Source of the DNA: Neobacillus dielmonensis
Lineage (GTDB): Bacteria; Bacillota; Bacilli; Bacillales; Cytobacillaceae
DNA length: 64,000 nt
Assembly (NCBI RefSeq): GCF_000612665.1
Contig: NZ_HG942076.1
Coordinates: forward strand, 194,346 to 258,345
Direction: 5' to 3'
The notes under the pieces were generated by a model. The model saw nothing but the letters and a program-made list of their open reading frames with translations, had not been told where the DNA came from and did not search any database. Both the position numbers and the translations under genes were made by a program. Every line of letters starts with the position of its first letter. Position 1 is the stretch's first letter. Below are positions 25,647 to 33,721 of the stretch, one piece after another.

Positions 25647-25974
25647 ATCCATCACCAAAGGGAAAAAGTAGTAGTAAATGTTGATTTATTTCCATGAAAT
25701 GCATTAAACCTCCTTAAAAGATTTATTAAACATTGGGAGTTGATAAAAAGATGGGATGTGCAGATAATTATGGCTGGTTTGTGCTAGAAAAAACTAAGGA
25801 GAAAAAGGAATGAAATGGGGTAACAGGCTTGAAGAGAAAGGAAAAGGTAAAATAACCATTTGACAGGGAAATCCAAGAGGAGATGAAGAATGAAACTACT
25901 CTCTATAATCCCCCCTATCATACAGCAGTTTTCAAAAAATTTCATCCATTTTTCTTTCCCTGACTATTATGACT

Positions 25975-26011
25975 CCGGCAGAACCGTCCCCGTGGCTCCC
26001 GTGGCTCCCGA
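25975..26011. repeat. REP flanking the RAYT gene (5' side)
   Basis: GGCAGAACCGTCCCCGTGG followed by tandem CTCCCGTGG units. The 20 bases before it (ATTTTTCTTTCCCTGACT) recur before the REP at 26943. The rest of 25660-25974 shows no gene. Confidence 0.85.
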
Positions 26012-26085
26012 GCAATACCAGATACTGTTGAAATGACGCTAGTTTAGTAATATATTAGTTGTAATTTATATATGGAGTGATTTTA

Positions 26086-26796
26086 GTGACAAAATACACT
26101 ATTGATGATTTATCTCAAATGATAGATCATACCAATCTCAAACCTTATGCAACTCATAAGGATTTGAAAAAGTTATGTGCCGAAGCGAAGCAATATCATT
26201 TTAAAATGGTTGCCATAAATCAAGTTCAGACAAAGTTATGTGCAACAGAATTGAAAAATACAGACATTCACGTTGGTGCGGCCATTAGTTTTCCCCTGGG
26301 CCAAACGACGATTGAGGCAAAGGTTTCTGAAACATTGGATGCCATTCGCAATGGAGCGAACGAAATTGATTATGTGATTAATCTCACCGAGCTGAAGGAA
26401 AAAAATTATGACTATATACAAGAAGAAATGGAACGGATTGTATCTGTCTGCCGGAGCAATGATGTAATCTCAAAGGTGATATTTGAAAATGCCTATCTTA
26501 CAAAAGAAGAAATCATAAAACTAGCTGAGATTGCGAAGATCGTACAGCCTGACTTCATAAAAACCTCTACAGGCTTCAGTCCAAGCGGGGCGAAAGCGGA
26601 GGATGTCAAAATCATGAAGGAAACAGTGGGCAATGCCGTAAAAGTGAAAGCTGCAGGAGGAATCCGCGACGCGGAAACGTTTATTTCGATGATAAAAAAT
26701 GGGGCTGAACGGATTGGGTGCAGTGCCGGAATCCAGATTATTGAAGAAATAAAAAATAAGCTCGAAGCAGAAGGTAAAGACTTTATCGAAATCTAA
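26086..26796 (+). CDS. deoC: Deoxyribose-phosphate aldolase-like (DeoC)
   Basis: A 236-residue TIM-barrel class I aldolase; the known reaction splits 2-deoxyribose 5-phosphate to glyceraldehyde 3-phosphate and acetaldehyde. Family strands are [50 protein letters not shown] with the Schiff-base lysine, and [11 protein letters not shown] with the second lysine. The usual VCVNP strand is VAINQ here, so specificity could differ. The start is GTG 26086, 8 bases from GGAG. Monocistronic with a strong terminator; no nucleoside genes nearby. A PTS EIICB gene follows as a separate unit. Confidence 0.85.
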   Translation: MTKYTIDDLSQMIDHTNLKPYATHKDLKKLCAEAKQYHFKMVAINQVQTKLCATELKNTDIHVGAAISFPLGQTTIEAKVSETLDAIRNGANEIDYVINLTELKEKNYDYIQEEMERIVSVCRSNDVISKVIFENAYLTKEEIIKLAEIAKIVQPDFIKTSTGFSPSGAKAEDVKIMKETVGNAVKVKAAGGIRDAETFISMIKNGAERIGCSAGIQIIEEIKNKLEAEGKDFIEI

Positions 26797-26807
26797 ATCC
26801 TTTAACG

Positions 26808-26854
26808 AAAAAGGCTCCAGTACCTAACAATATGTAGGATACTGGAGCCTTTTC
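26808..26854 (+). terminator. Terminator after deoC
   Basis: AAAAGGCTCCAGTA pairs with TACTGGAGCCTTTT. Confidence 0.9.
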
Positions 26855-26942
26855 CTCTACTGACAAGTAAAATCCGAAATTCGCAACATTTTAGACACAA
26901 CATGAAACGAAAGTAATTTTATTCATTTTTCTTTCCCTGACT

Positions 26943-26968
26943 CCGATAGAACCGTCCCCATGGTCCCA
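26943..26968. repeat. REP element
   Basis: GATAGAACCGTCCCCATGGTCCC, preceded by the same 18-base stretch as the REP at 25975. Confidence 0.8.
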
Positions 26969-27104
26969 TAGTTCAAAAGTTTCATACATATTATTCTATG
27001 TGCTAAATATAATGAACCACGAAAATCATTTATATGTGGAGGAGGATTGATAGCACGGCTAATGGGTTTTGGCTTGATTCATTCCAATTTGTGGAGGGAT
27101 AGGG

Positions 27105-28703
27105 ATGTTTGAAAAACTTCAACGCCTGGGAAAAGCCTTTATGATTCCGATTGCAGTCCTGCCGATTGCAGGATTGATGCTTGGAATCGGCGCGGCCTTT
27201 ACCAACCCTGTTATGGTGGAAACCTACGGACTAACTGGAATCCTCGGGGATGGTACCATTTTGTACTATATTTTAAGTACGATGTCTGCGATCGGAAATA
27301 TCGTCTTTAGTAACCTGCCATTGATTTTTGCAGTAGGTATTGCGTCAGGGTTAGCTTTACAGGAAAAAGGAGCCGCTGGTTTATCAGCCTCCATCGCCTT
27401 TCTCGTCATGCATGTTATCATTAGTACCATTTTAGGATTCTTGGGCCATACCCCAGAAACCACGACGGTAGACTACTTCATGTCGAAGGGCATGAATTCA
27501 GTAGAAGCGACCCAGCAAGCAAGCGTGTATGGATATGAACTTGGCATTTTCACCGTCAGGATCGGGGTACTTGGGGGAATTATCGTCGGGCTGCTTGTCG
27601 CCTTTTTGGCCAATAAGTATTATGACAAGAAGCTTCCAGATGCTCTTTCCTTTTTCTCAGGCGTCCGATACATTCCGATTGTTTCCGTGTTATCCATCAG
27701 TGTTGTAGGGGTCATTATTCCATTTGTATGGCCTTATATTCAAATTGCCATCTCCACTTTTTCCGAATTCTTTGGCAGAACCGGCCCCATTGGAATGTTC
27801 TTCTATGGATTTTTTATGCGGATTCTCAATATCTTTGGTCTTCATCATGCGATTTATCCATTATTCTGGTATACACCGCTTGGTGGTGAAATGGAGGTAG
27901 CTGGAAAAGTAGTCCAAGGGGGACAAAGCATTTTCTTTGCTCAGCTGGCGGATCCGACTACTACCAAATTTTCAGCCGAGGCCACCAAGTATTTCACAGG
28001 CGGTTACCTGCCGATGATGTTCGGTCTCCCGGCGGCTGCACTGGCCATGTATAGGACGGCTGATACGAAAAATAAAAAAGTCGTGGGCGGCATCCTCTTT
28101 TCAGCGGCTCTTACCTCATTCGTAACCGGGATTACCGAACCCATTGAGTTCACCTTCCTATTTGTCGCACCCGTCCTTTACGGGATTCATGCGATATTAG
28201 AAGGATTATCGTATGCGATACTATATGCTCTTCATGTCGCCGTAGGGGTTACTTTTTCAAGAGGGATTATCGACTTTACGTTATTCGGGTTATTGCAAGG
28301 CAATGATAAAACCAATTATGTGTGGATTCTCATTCTAGGTATTCCGACAGCGATTATCTATTACTATATCTTTAAAATTCTGATTCTCAAATTCAATCTG
28401 AAAACGCCAGGACGCGGCGAGGATTCCGAGAATAAGTTGTATACCAAGAAAGATGCGCTGTTAAAAGACGTGGAGGTCGAGGACGTCATTGCGGCATTGG
28501 GTGGCAGAGACAACCTTGTGGAGGTCGATGCCTGTATTACCAGATTAAGAGTGACCGTCAAAGATATTAGTAAAGTGGCCGATGATTCGGTATGGAAAGG
28601 AGATCTGAAAGCAAAAGGTGTTTTCAAAAGAGGCTCAGGTGTCCAAGTCGTCTATGGAGCGCTTGCTGAAATCTTAAAAAATGAAATCAATAAAATAAGA
28701 TAG
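27105..28703 (+). CDS. PTS glucose/maltose-family EIICB permease
   Basis: A 532-residue sugar permease and phosphotransfer protein. The IIC domain (about 1-420) has about ten membrane segments, FMIPIAVLPIAGLMLGIG at the start and the conserved GITEPIEFTFLFVAP near residue 345. A linker leads to a IIB domain (about 450-532) with the phosphorylated cysteine C477 in EVDACITRLRV. No IIA domain is fused, so it must use a IIA from elsewhere. Closest in build to MalX/PtsG-type IICB; sugar unknown. ATG behind GGAGGGATAGGG. The stop is followed at once by a REP hairpin. A second purine-rich site at 27040 could drive a short leader ORF. Confidence 0.88.
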   Translation: MFEKLQRLGKAFMIPIAVLPIAGLMLGIGAAFTNPVMVETYGLTGILGDGTILYYILSTMSAIGNIVFSNLPLIFAVGIASGLALQEKGAAGLSASIAFLVMHVIISTILGFLGHTPETTTVDYFMSKGMNSVEATQQASVYGYELGIFTVRIGVLGGIIVGLLVAFLANKYYDKKLPDALSFFSGVRYIPIVSVLSISVVGVIIPFVWPYIQIAISTFSEFFGRTGPIGMFFYGFFMRILNIFGLHHAIYPLFWYTPLGGEMEVAGKVVQGGQSIFFAQLADPTTTKFSAEATKYFTGGYLPMMFGLPAAALAMYRTADTKNKKVVGGILFSAALTSFVTGITEPIEFTFLFVAPVLYGIHAILEGLSYAILYALHVAVGVTFSRGIIDFTLFGLLQGNDKTNYVWILILGIPTAIIYYYIFKILILKFNLKTPGRGEDSENKLYTKKDALLKDVEVEDVIAALGGRDNLVEVDACITRLRVTVKDISKVADDSVWKGDLKAKGVFKRGSGVQVVYGALAEILKNEINKIR

Positions 28704-28764
28704 GGCTCCACAGGGACGGTTCTCATGGCTCTATTGCCAATGGAACTGTCCCTAGTGGTACCAC
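28704..28764. repeat. REP hairpin after PTS gene
   Basis: GGCTCCACAGGGACGGTTCT and the converging CAATGGAACTGTCCCTAGTGG. It starts on the base after the stop codon. Confidence 0.88.
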
Positions 28765-28768
28765 GCTT

Positions 28769-28916
28769 TATGAGACATTTCTGCTCTTGAAACCAACAAA
28801 ATGTCTCATATGGGGCATCTATTGGACATTTTGCTATAAGAAAACCGGAAAAGTGTCCCATAAAGGGGCTCTCTATGAGACATCTTTGCCTTCGAAACAT
28901 CAAACTGTCTTAGAAG
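28769..28916. repeat. Three tandem inverted repeats
   Basis: TATGAGACATTT (28769-28780) pairs perfectly with AAATGTCTCATA (28799-28810). Related, less perfect stem-loops follow at about 28821-28861 and 28873-28914 (ATGAGACATCTT / AACTGTCTTAG). Each unit is about 50 bp with an 18-22 base loop. They sit between two REP clusters. Function unknown. Confidence 0.65.
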
Positions 28917-28918
28917 CC

Positions 28919-29003
28919 TGGCACTGCTGTCACCAGTAGAACCGTCCCCCTGGAGTCATGGCGCTGCCGTCTCCAGTAGAACCGTCCCCGTGGTACCTGG
29001 ACC
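28919..29003. repeat. Double REP element
   Basis: Two direct copies of CCAGTAGAACCGTCCCC with related upstream flanks (GCACTGCTGTCA / GCGCTGCCGTCT). It abuts the stop of the ABC permease gene. Confidence 0.88.
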
Positions 29004-29957
29004 CTACGCGGCGACGTCTCTTTTAGTGAATACGCCAAAGGCTAGTAGCTGGAAGACGAGGAAGTAGATCAGTAGCATGATAATGGAGAAGCTTACTGTC
29101 ATTCCTTCGACTAATGGGACGCCATCGGTATATTGGGTTAGGTTGGTGTTGGCGAATAGGCTATATTTCGCCCAGTCATAACGGGTTGCAATCAATGTGG
29201 TAATCTGACCGCCTACCATTAGCAAGAAGATCGATAAACCAACGGCCAACGAACTATTCCGGAATACAGCGGAAATCATAAAGGCCATGGTGGTAATCAT
29301 CATGACATCGATCGACGCTAAGAAATAGGTCTTGATCAAATAGAGAAGCATATTTTGTTCGACGACACTTCCATTCGCGTAGGCCAAATGCGTCGTGTTG
29401 CCATCCCCTGTTCCGAATAAAGCAAATCCCAAAATCGCGGCACTGCCAAACAAAATCACCAGCATCATCAGTCCAAATAAAATCACCGTCAAATATTTGG
29501 ATAACAGGATTTTAGAACGTTTGATGGGCCTTATTAATAGCAGCTTGACCGTTCCCCAGCCAAATTCGCTGGCCACAATCCCTGCCGCCACAATGATGGT
29601 GAATAAACCGGCAAACGAAATCAGTGCCGTGCTGTCTTGAATGAATGTCCACCCTGTTGCCTCATTGTCAGGCGGAATTTTATGTTCCAACCGGTATTGA
29701 TTAATGGCAATCTGTCTTTGCAAATTTTTCTTATACGTAGCGGCTGTTGGAGGCAGCTCGCTCATTTGTTTTTGGTCCTGTGCAATTTGCTGCTGAACCT
29801 GCTGCTCCCATTGAGGATTCACCGTTGGATTCTGTTCACCATAAACTTTGTTTAATGTCCCTGTCGCGATAACGGCCAGTACCAGCAGGCCAATCATCAC
29901 GTAGGTGCCGGGACGTTTAAATATTTTGATCCACTCATTAACAATCAGACTATGCAT
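29004..29957 (-). CDS. ABC-2 type permease
   Basis: 317 residues with six hydrophobic segments: one near residues 16-36, a long extracytoplasmic loop with many Gln residues (WEQQVQQQIAQDQKQMSELP), then five in the C-terminal two thirds. Fits bacitracin/lantibiotic-type or ytr-type ABC-2 exporters. ATG 29957 overlaps the end of the upstream ATPase gene by 8 bases, so the two are translationally coupled. Last gene of a five-gene operon. Confidence 0.85.
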   Translation of the reverse strand: MHSLIVNEWIKIFKRPGTYVMIGLLVLAVIATGTLNKVYGEQNPTVNPQWEQQVQQQIAQDQKQMSELPPTAATYKKNLQRQIAINQYRLEHKIPPDNEATGWTFIQDSTALISFAGLFTIIVAAGIVASEFGWGTVKLLLIRPIKRSKILLSKYLTVILFGLMMLVILFGSAAILGFALFGTGDGNTTHLAYANGSVVEQNMLLYLIKTYFLASIDVMMITTMAFMISAVFRNSSLAVGLSIFLLMVGGQITTLIATRYDWAKYSLFANTNLTQYTDGVPLVEGMTVSFSIIMLLIYFLVFQLLAFGVFTKRDVAA

Positions 29958-30867
29958 GAACCTTTTCCCCCTGTGTTGTGACTTCAAAGAATCGATCCTC
30001 TAACGTTTTAGCCAATGGCTTCACTTCAAAAATTCGTATTCCTTTTTCAACAAAGAACTGAATCATGTCCGGGACTTCTTCTTTTTCCAGATCGACTTCA
30101 ATCCCATTTTCACCCCTCTTATAGGAAATAGGGAGGTTTTTGAGAATCGCGGCGGCTTTTTTCAAATCGACCTCGAAGAAGTATTTCTGTTTACTATCCT
30201 GTACATAATCATGGACCTGTTGAATGTCGACGAGCTTTCCTTGTTGAATAATCGCGATGCGGTCACACATCATTTCCATTTCCGATAACAGATGGCTGGA
30301 TACGATGACGGACATCCCTTTTTCCTTCGTCAACTTTTTCAAATGGTCGCGAATCTCTTTAATGCCCGCTGGATCAAGACCGTTGGTTGGTTCATCGAGA
30401 ATCATCACCTTCGGATCATGAAGCAGGCTTTGGGCCAATCCCAATCGCTGCCGCATACCGAGCGAATAGGTTTTGACTTTATCATGAATGCGCTCCGTTA
30501 ACCCGACAAACTCCACGACTTCATCGATTTTCTGTTTGGAAATGCCCTTAACCATCCGGGCATATTGCATCAAGTTCTGATACCCGGTTAAAAATTTGTA
30601 TAGTTCGGGATTTTCCACAATCCCGCCAATATGCTGCAGGGCATCTTCAAATTCAGATTTCACATTATGACCGCAGATCATAATTTCACCGGATGTAATC
30701 CCCATCAGGCCGACAATCATACGAATCGTCGTCGTTTTTCCAGCGCCATTTGGTCCTAAAAAGCCGAATACTTCTCCCTCTTCAATCGTGAAGCTTAAAT
30801 CATCGATGATCTTTTTCCCTTTAATCACTTTTGTAACATGTTTTAATTCCACAACAGGATTACTCAT
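29950..30867 (-). CDS. ABC transporter ATP-binding protein (BcrA-like)
   Basis: 305 residues. Walker [10 protein letters not shown] near residue 40, signature [13 protein letters not shown], Walker [16 protein letters not shown] and the switch histidine in [10 protein letters not shown] are all intact. The C-terminal 80 residues form the DUF4162-like extension usual in BcrA/NatA-type ATPases. Energises the permease encoded next. ATG overlaps the preceding ATPase gene by 4 bases. Confidence 0.92.
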   Translation of the reverse strand: MSNPVVELKHVTKVIKGKKIIDDLSFTIEEGEVFGFLGPNGAGKTTTIRMIVGLMGITSGEIMICGHNVKSEFEDALQHIGGIVENPELYKFLTGYQNLMQYARMVKGISKQKIDEVVEFVGLTERIHDKVKTYSLGMRQRLGLAQSLLHDPKVMILDEPTNGLDPAGIKEIRDHLKKLTKEKGMSVIVSSHLLSEMEMMCDRIAIIQQGKLVDIQQVHDYVQDSKQKYFFEVDLKKAAAILKNLPISYKRGENGIEVDLEKEEVPDMIQFFVEKGIRIFEVKPLAKTLEDRFFEVTTQGEKVHA

Positions 30868-31577
30868 AAAACATTCCCCTCCCTTTTTGCCATCGTTGCT
30901 TTAAACCACTCGAGCACAGACAGCCCTTCCTCTTCTCTAAGGTCTTCGACATTTCGCTGTTCAATGACCTCTCCACGCAAAATCACCATCGCCTCGTCTA
31001 AAATTGGTTCAATTTCATCAATTTCATGGGTGGCAATCAGCACGGTCTGCTCCTCAAAATTAATATAGGATAATAGACTTTTCACAATCGAATCGCGCAC
31101 CATTGGATCAAGCCCGGAAAAGGGTTCATCCAGCAGCAACACTGGAGCCTTCCTTGCCAAGGCCAGAACCAATTTCAATCTGCCGCGATTCCCCTTGGAC
31201 AATTGTTTTATTTTTTTAGCAGAATCCAGCTTCATGTCCTGCAAAAGCTGCTTTGCCTTGCTCATTTCAAAATCAGCAAATTGCGAGGCATAAAAGTCCA
31301 CCATGTTTCCCACTGTAAAGGAAGGATAAAACATATCCAGTTCCGTTAGATAAGAAACATTATGGCTAATTCTCCGGGTCACTTGCTCGCCATTCACTTC
31401 CACCTGGCCGCTGTCCGGATACACGAGCCCGGCAATCATTTTTAAGGTCGTCGATTTGCCGCTGCCATTTGGCCCAAGAAGCCCATAAATTTTTCCGGTT
31501 TCCAATGTGAGGGAAACATTTTTTAAAGAAAAATCTTTCCCATATCGCTTCGAAATGTTCTTTAGTGCAATGGTCAT
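30864..31577 (-). CDS. ABC transporter ATP-binding protein (YtrB-like)
   Basis: 237 residues. Walker [10 protein letters not shown], Walker [14 protein letters not shown] and switch His in IATHEIDEI are intact. The signature reads [11 protein letters not shown] instead of LSGGQ, as in YtrB/EcsA-like ATPases. It is flanked by the GntR regulator and a second ATPase, and overlaps both by 4 bases. Likely works with the 258-residue membrane protein at the start of the operon. Confidence 0.9.
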   Translation of the reverse strand: MTIALKNISKRYGKDFSLKNVSLTLETGKIYGLLGPNGSGKSTTLKMIAGLVYPDSGQVEVNGEQVTRRISHNVSYLTELDMFYPSFTVGNMVDFYASQFADFEMSKAKQLLQDMKLDSAKKIKQLSKGNRGRLKLVLALARKAPVLLLDEPFSGLDPMVRDSIVKSLLSYINFEEQTVLIATHEIDEIEPILDEAMVILRGEVIEQRNVEDLREEEGLSVLEWFKATMAKREGNVL

Positions 31578-31951
31578 TCCTGCTCCCTCCTAAAGAATTG
31601 CTGTAAGCCCTGGACCATTTCCTCTTGGGAAAAGCCAAGCTCTTTCATGCTCTTGACGAATCCGCCAATAATATCGGTTTGCAGTTGAATCTTTAATGCT
31701 TGTAGGACCTGTTCATTTTCTGTCACAAAGGTCCCCTGTCCCCGCTTTGTTTCCACGATCCCCATCCTCTCCATTTCACTATACGTTCTTTGAATGGTGT
31801 TCGGATTCACACCTGATTCAACTGCCATTTCCCTTACAGAAGGTAATTTTTGTCCTGCTTTCAGTTCTCCTCTTACAATCTGGGACGACAGGTGATCAAC
31901 TATTTGAAGATAGATCGGTTTAGATGCTTGGAAGTCTTTTGTCATCGCCAT
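31574..31951 (-). CDS. GntR/YtrA-family repressor
   Basis: 125 residues. An N-terminal winged helix ([54 protein letters not shown]) and a short helical dimer tail, the YtrA subfamily build with no ligand domain. It is encoded second in the operon, sharing the TAATG stop/start with the upstream permease. The 12-bp inverted repeat over the operon promoter at 32753 is its likely operator. YtrA-type repressors respond to cell-wall antibiotics in B. subtilis; the inducer here is unknown. Confidence 0.9.
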   Translation of the reverse strand: MAMTKDFQASKPIYLQIVDHLSSQIVRGELKAGQKLPSVREMAVESGVNPNTIQRTYSEMERMGIVETKRGQGTFVTENEQVLQALKIQLQTDIIGGFVKSMKELGFSQEEMVQGLQQFFRREQE

Positions 31952-32727
31952 TACACCTCGACTTTTCTGTCAAGCAACCAACAGGAAATCAGGAATAGGA
32001 CGATGGCAATAAGAGCATAGAGGAGAATCCCAAGTACCGGAATATCCATTGCATTCAAGCGGATTTCCCAGCCATCCTGTTTGTAGCTCGTATGGACCCC
32101 CGCCAATACGGGAATCGTCCATTTGTGGACGAACTCTTTGAGCGGTTCGATTTTTCCAAAAAAGGTGGAGATCGCATTATAGACAAAAAACAGAAGCAGG
32201 ATCACGAGCCAGCGCCAGTTTTTTATGGCAGGGAATTTATTCAAAGAGTGAAAGATGGTCCAATACAACAACGCCCAGCATGATACATATAAACTGAACA
32301 AAAGCAGACCGGCATTAGCAATGACCGCCCCGTCAAACAAATCGGACGATTCGATATGAATCTCATTTTTGTAAAAATGATAAATTACCAGTCCGACGGC
32401 TGTTAAATAGATTTGGGCAACCACTTGATAAACCAAGCTGACTGTTAGTTTCGATAACAATAACGATCTGCTGCTTTGCGGATTATAGAGCCATAATTGG
32501 GTTTTTCCCTCCAGCCGAAGCATGGACAATAACATACACGGCAGGAAAACCGCGTGAAACAGCAGCACCAGGACTACTACCATCGGGAGAAAGGAAAGTG
32601 GAGAATGAAGATAGATCTCCAGTGCCATCGGCAGACACAAAATTAAAGAAATAAGAATGATCCAAGAAAAGAACCAAACCTTGGAAATAGCAAAGTCCTT
32701 TTTCACTAGCCCCTGAAAAGCAGACAT
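31951..32727 (-). CDS. Ytr-like ABC membrane protein
   Basis: 258 residues with six predicted membrane segments and an N-terminal cytoplasmic start SAFQGLVKKDFAISK typical of ABC-2 permeases. First gene of the operon, preceded by AAGGAGG. Not a classical family match, but its position before a YtrA regulator and YtrB-like ATPase supports a permease role. Confidence 0.8.
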   Translation of the reverse strand: MSAFQGLVKKDFAISKVWFFSWIILISLILCLPMALEIYLHSPLSFLPMVVVLVLLFHAVFLPCMLLSMLRLEGKTQLWLYNPQSSRSLLLSKLTVSLVYQVVAQIYLTAVGLVIYHFYKNEIHIESSDLFDGAVIANAGLLLFSLYVSCWALLYWTIFHSLNKFPAIKNWRWLVILLLFFVYNAISTFFGKIEPLKEFVHKWTIPVLAGVHTSYKQDGWEIRLNAMDIPVLGILLYALIAIVLFLISCWLLDRKVEV

Positions 32728-32752
32728 CTGCTCAAAACCTCCTTGCGCACTT

Positions 32753-32790
32753 TTGTATTAGTGTTCTAATCAAATAGTACACTAATACAA
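32753..32790 (-). promoter_or_regulatory. Operator/promoter of the ytr-like operon
   Basis: TTGTATTAGTGT and ACACTAATACAA are perfect 12-bp inverted arms 14 bases apart. On the minus strand TTGTAT can act as -35 and TAGAAC as -10 with about 16 bases between, so the palindrome brackets the promoter. The match to a YtrA-type operator is inferred. Confidence 0.7.
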
Positions 32791-32828
32791 TATGACAAAT
32801 CAAGGGGCTACAGTGGAAAATTTTGTGG

Positions 32829-32884
32829 ACTCCACGGGGACGGTTCTCATGGCACCATTGCCAATGTAACGCTCCTCCATGGCC
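32829..32884. repeat. REP hairpin
   Basis: CTCCACGGGGACGGTTCTCATGGC with a degenerate converging half GCCAATGTAACGCTCC. Confidence 0.8.
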
Positions 32885-32916
32885 ACTGCTTTTAAACAAT
32901 TTCTAGAGTGAACAAT

Positions 32917-33130
32917 TTAAATAAACGTTTAGTTAAGAAACCTATCAATACCTAACAATCGTTTGTTTAATCCGGCTGGATTCACTGATAGAAAAGGCTT
33001 TTGATTGCTTGTTAGCCAAAAATTTTGTCAGTTAAACAAATGTTTAATTAAAAGGTCCGCTGCATCAGTTATAAAAGGATTTTCTCCCAGTAAACAGAAA
33101 AAAGCTTGTCAGAATAAACGTTTAGTTAAG
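32917..33130 (+). repeat. Composite 215-bp intergenic element, copy C
   Basis: Boxes at about 32923 (AAACGTTTAGTTAA), 32951 (CCTAACAATCGTTTGTTTAA), 33026 (TTGTCAGTTAAACAAATG) and 33107 (TTGTCAGAATAAACG). A REP follows at 33160. This copy lies upstream of a plus-strand gene, unlike the others, which lie behind 3' ends. Confidence 0.75.
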
Positions 33131-33159
33131 TCTGACACTAGTGCCAATATGCAAAAGTG

Positions 33160-33189
33160 CTCCACCAGAACCGTCCCCCTGGTTCCCCA
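33160..33189 (+). repeat. REP element
   Basis: CACCAGAACCGTCCCCCTGG. The stretch from here to 33379 holds a strong AGGGGGAGGAG site at about 33284 followed by only a six-codon TTG ORF, perhaps a gene relic. Confidence 0.8.
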
Positions 33190-33379
33190 AGTATTCTAAT
33201 AATTTTTACAATTATATGGAAAGTAAGATAAAAATACCCTATAATCTACTTTACTAGGACTTTAACACTACGACGATAGTAGAAAGGGGGAGGAGAAAAG
33301 TTGAAAAACAGGATTTTATAAACTCTATTCAATAAAACTAAACTATGAAATAAATAGATATAAAAAAAGTGAGAAATAG

Positions 33380-33601
33380 ATGAAGAAATTTAAATATCAA
33401 TTGGCTCTATTCTTGGTTCACATTATGGTTGCCATCATTATTAGTTCTATTTTGACACTGATATGTTATGTCATCCTACCTAACTATGATTACCAAAACA
33501 AAAAAACAACTATGGTAATTGCGGTATTCTCGATTATTGGCACCGCTTATGTATTTAAAAAAGGTCTGGTTTGGATCTATCCATCTAACGGGGATGGGTA
33601 G
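33380..33601 (+). CDS. Small membrane protein, 73 residues
   Basis: Not recognised. Two hydrophobic segments (about 8-33 and 43-60) joined by a short polar loop with YDYQNKK; positively charged N-terminus. The ribosome site before the ATG is weak (GTGAGA). Could be real, or a relic between repeats and the aminotransferase gene. Confidence 0.5.
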   Translation: MKKFKYQLALFLVHIMVAIIISSILTLICYVILPNYDYQNKKTTMVIAVFSIIGTAYVFKKGLVWIYPSNGDG

Positions 33602-33721
33602 TCGATAACAATATGGAGCATAAGATACTTCCTACAAAACGCAAATAAATTTTTCAATATTCAGTAATCATTGCTTGAACTAATAAAAATTATTCTATAA
33701 GTCTAAAGGAAGCTCGAAATA

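Noticed and set aside
27047..27112. Short leader ORF (about 22 codons) before the PTS gene
   Set aside because: A purine-rich site exists but spacing to TTG or ATG is poor; too weak to annotate.
33284..33322. Gene start with a strong AGGGGGAGGAG site
   Set aside because: The frame from the following TTG stops after six codons; at most a relic or leader.
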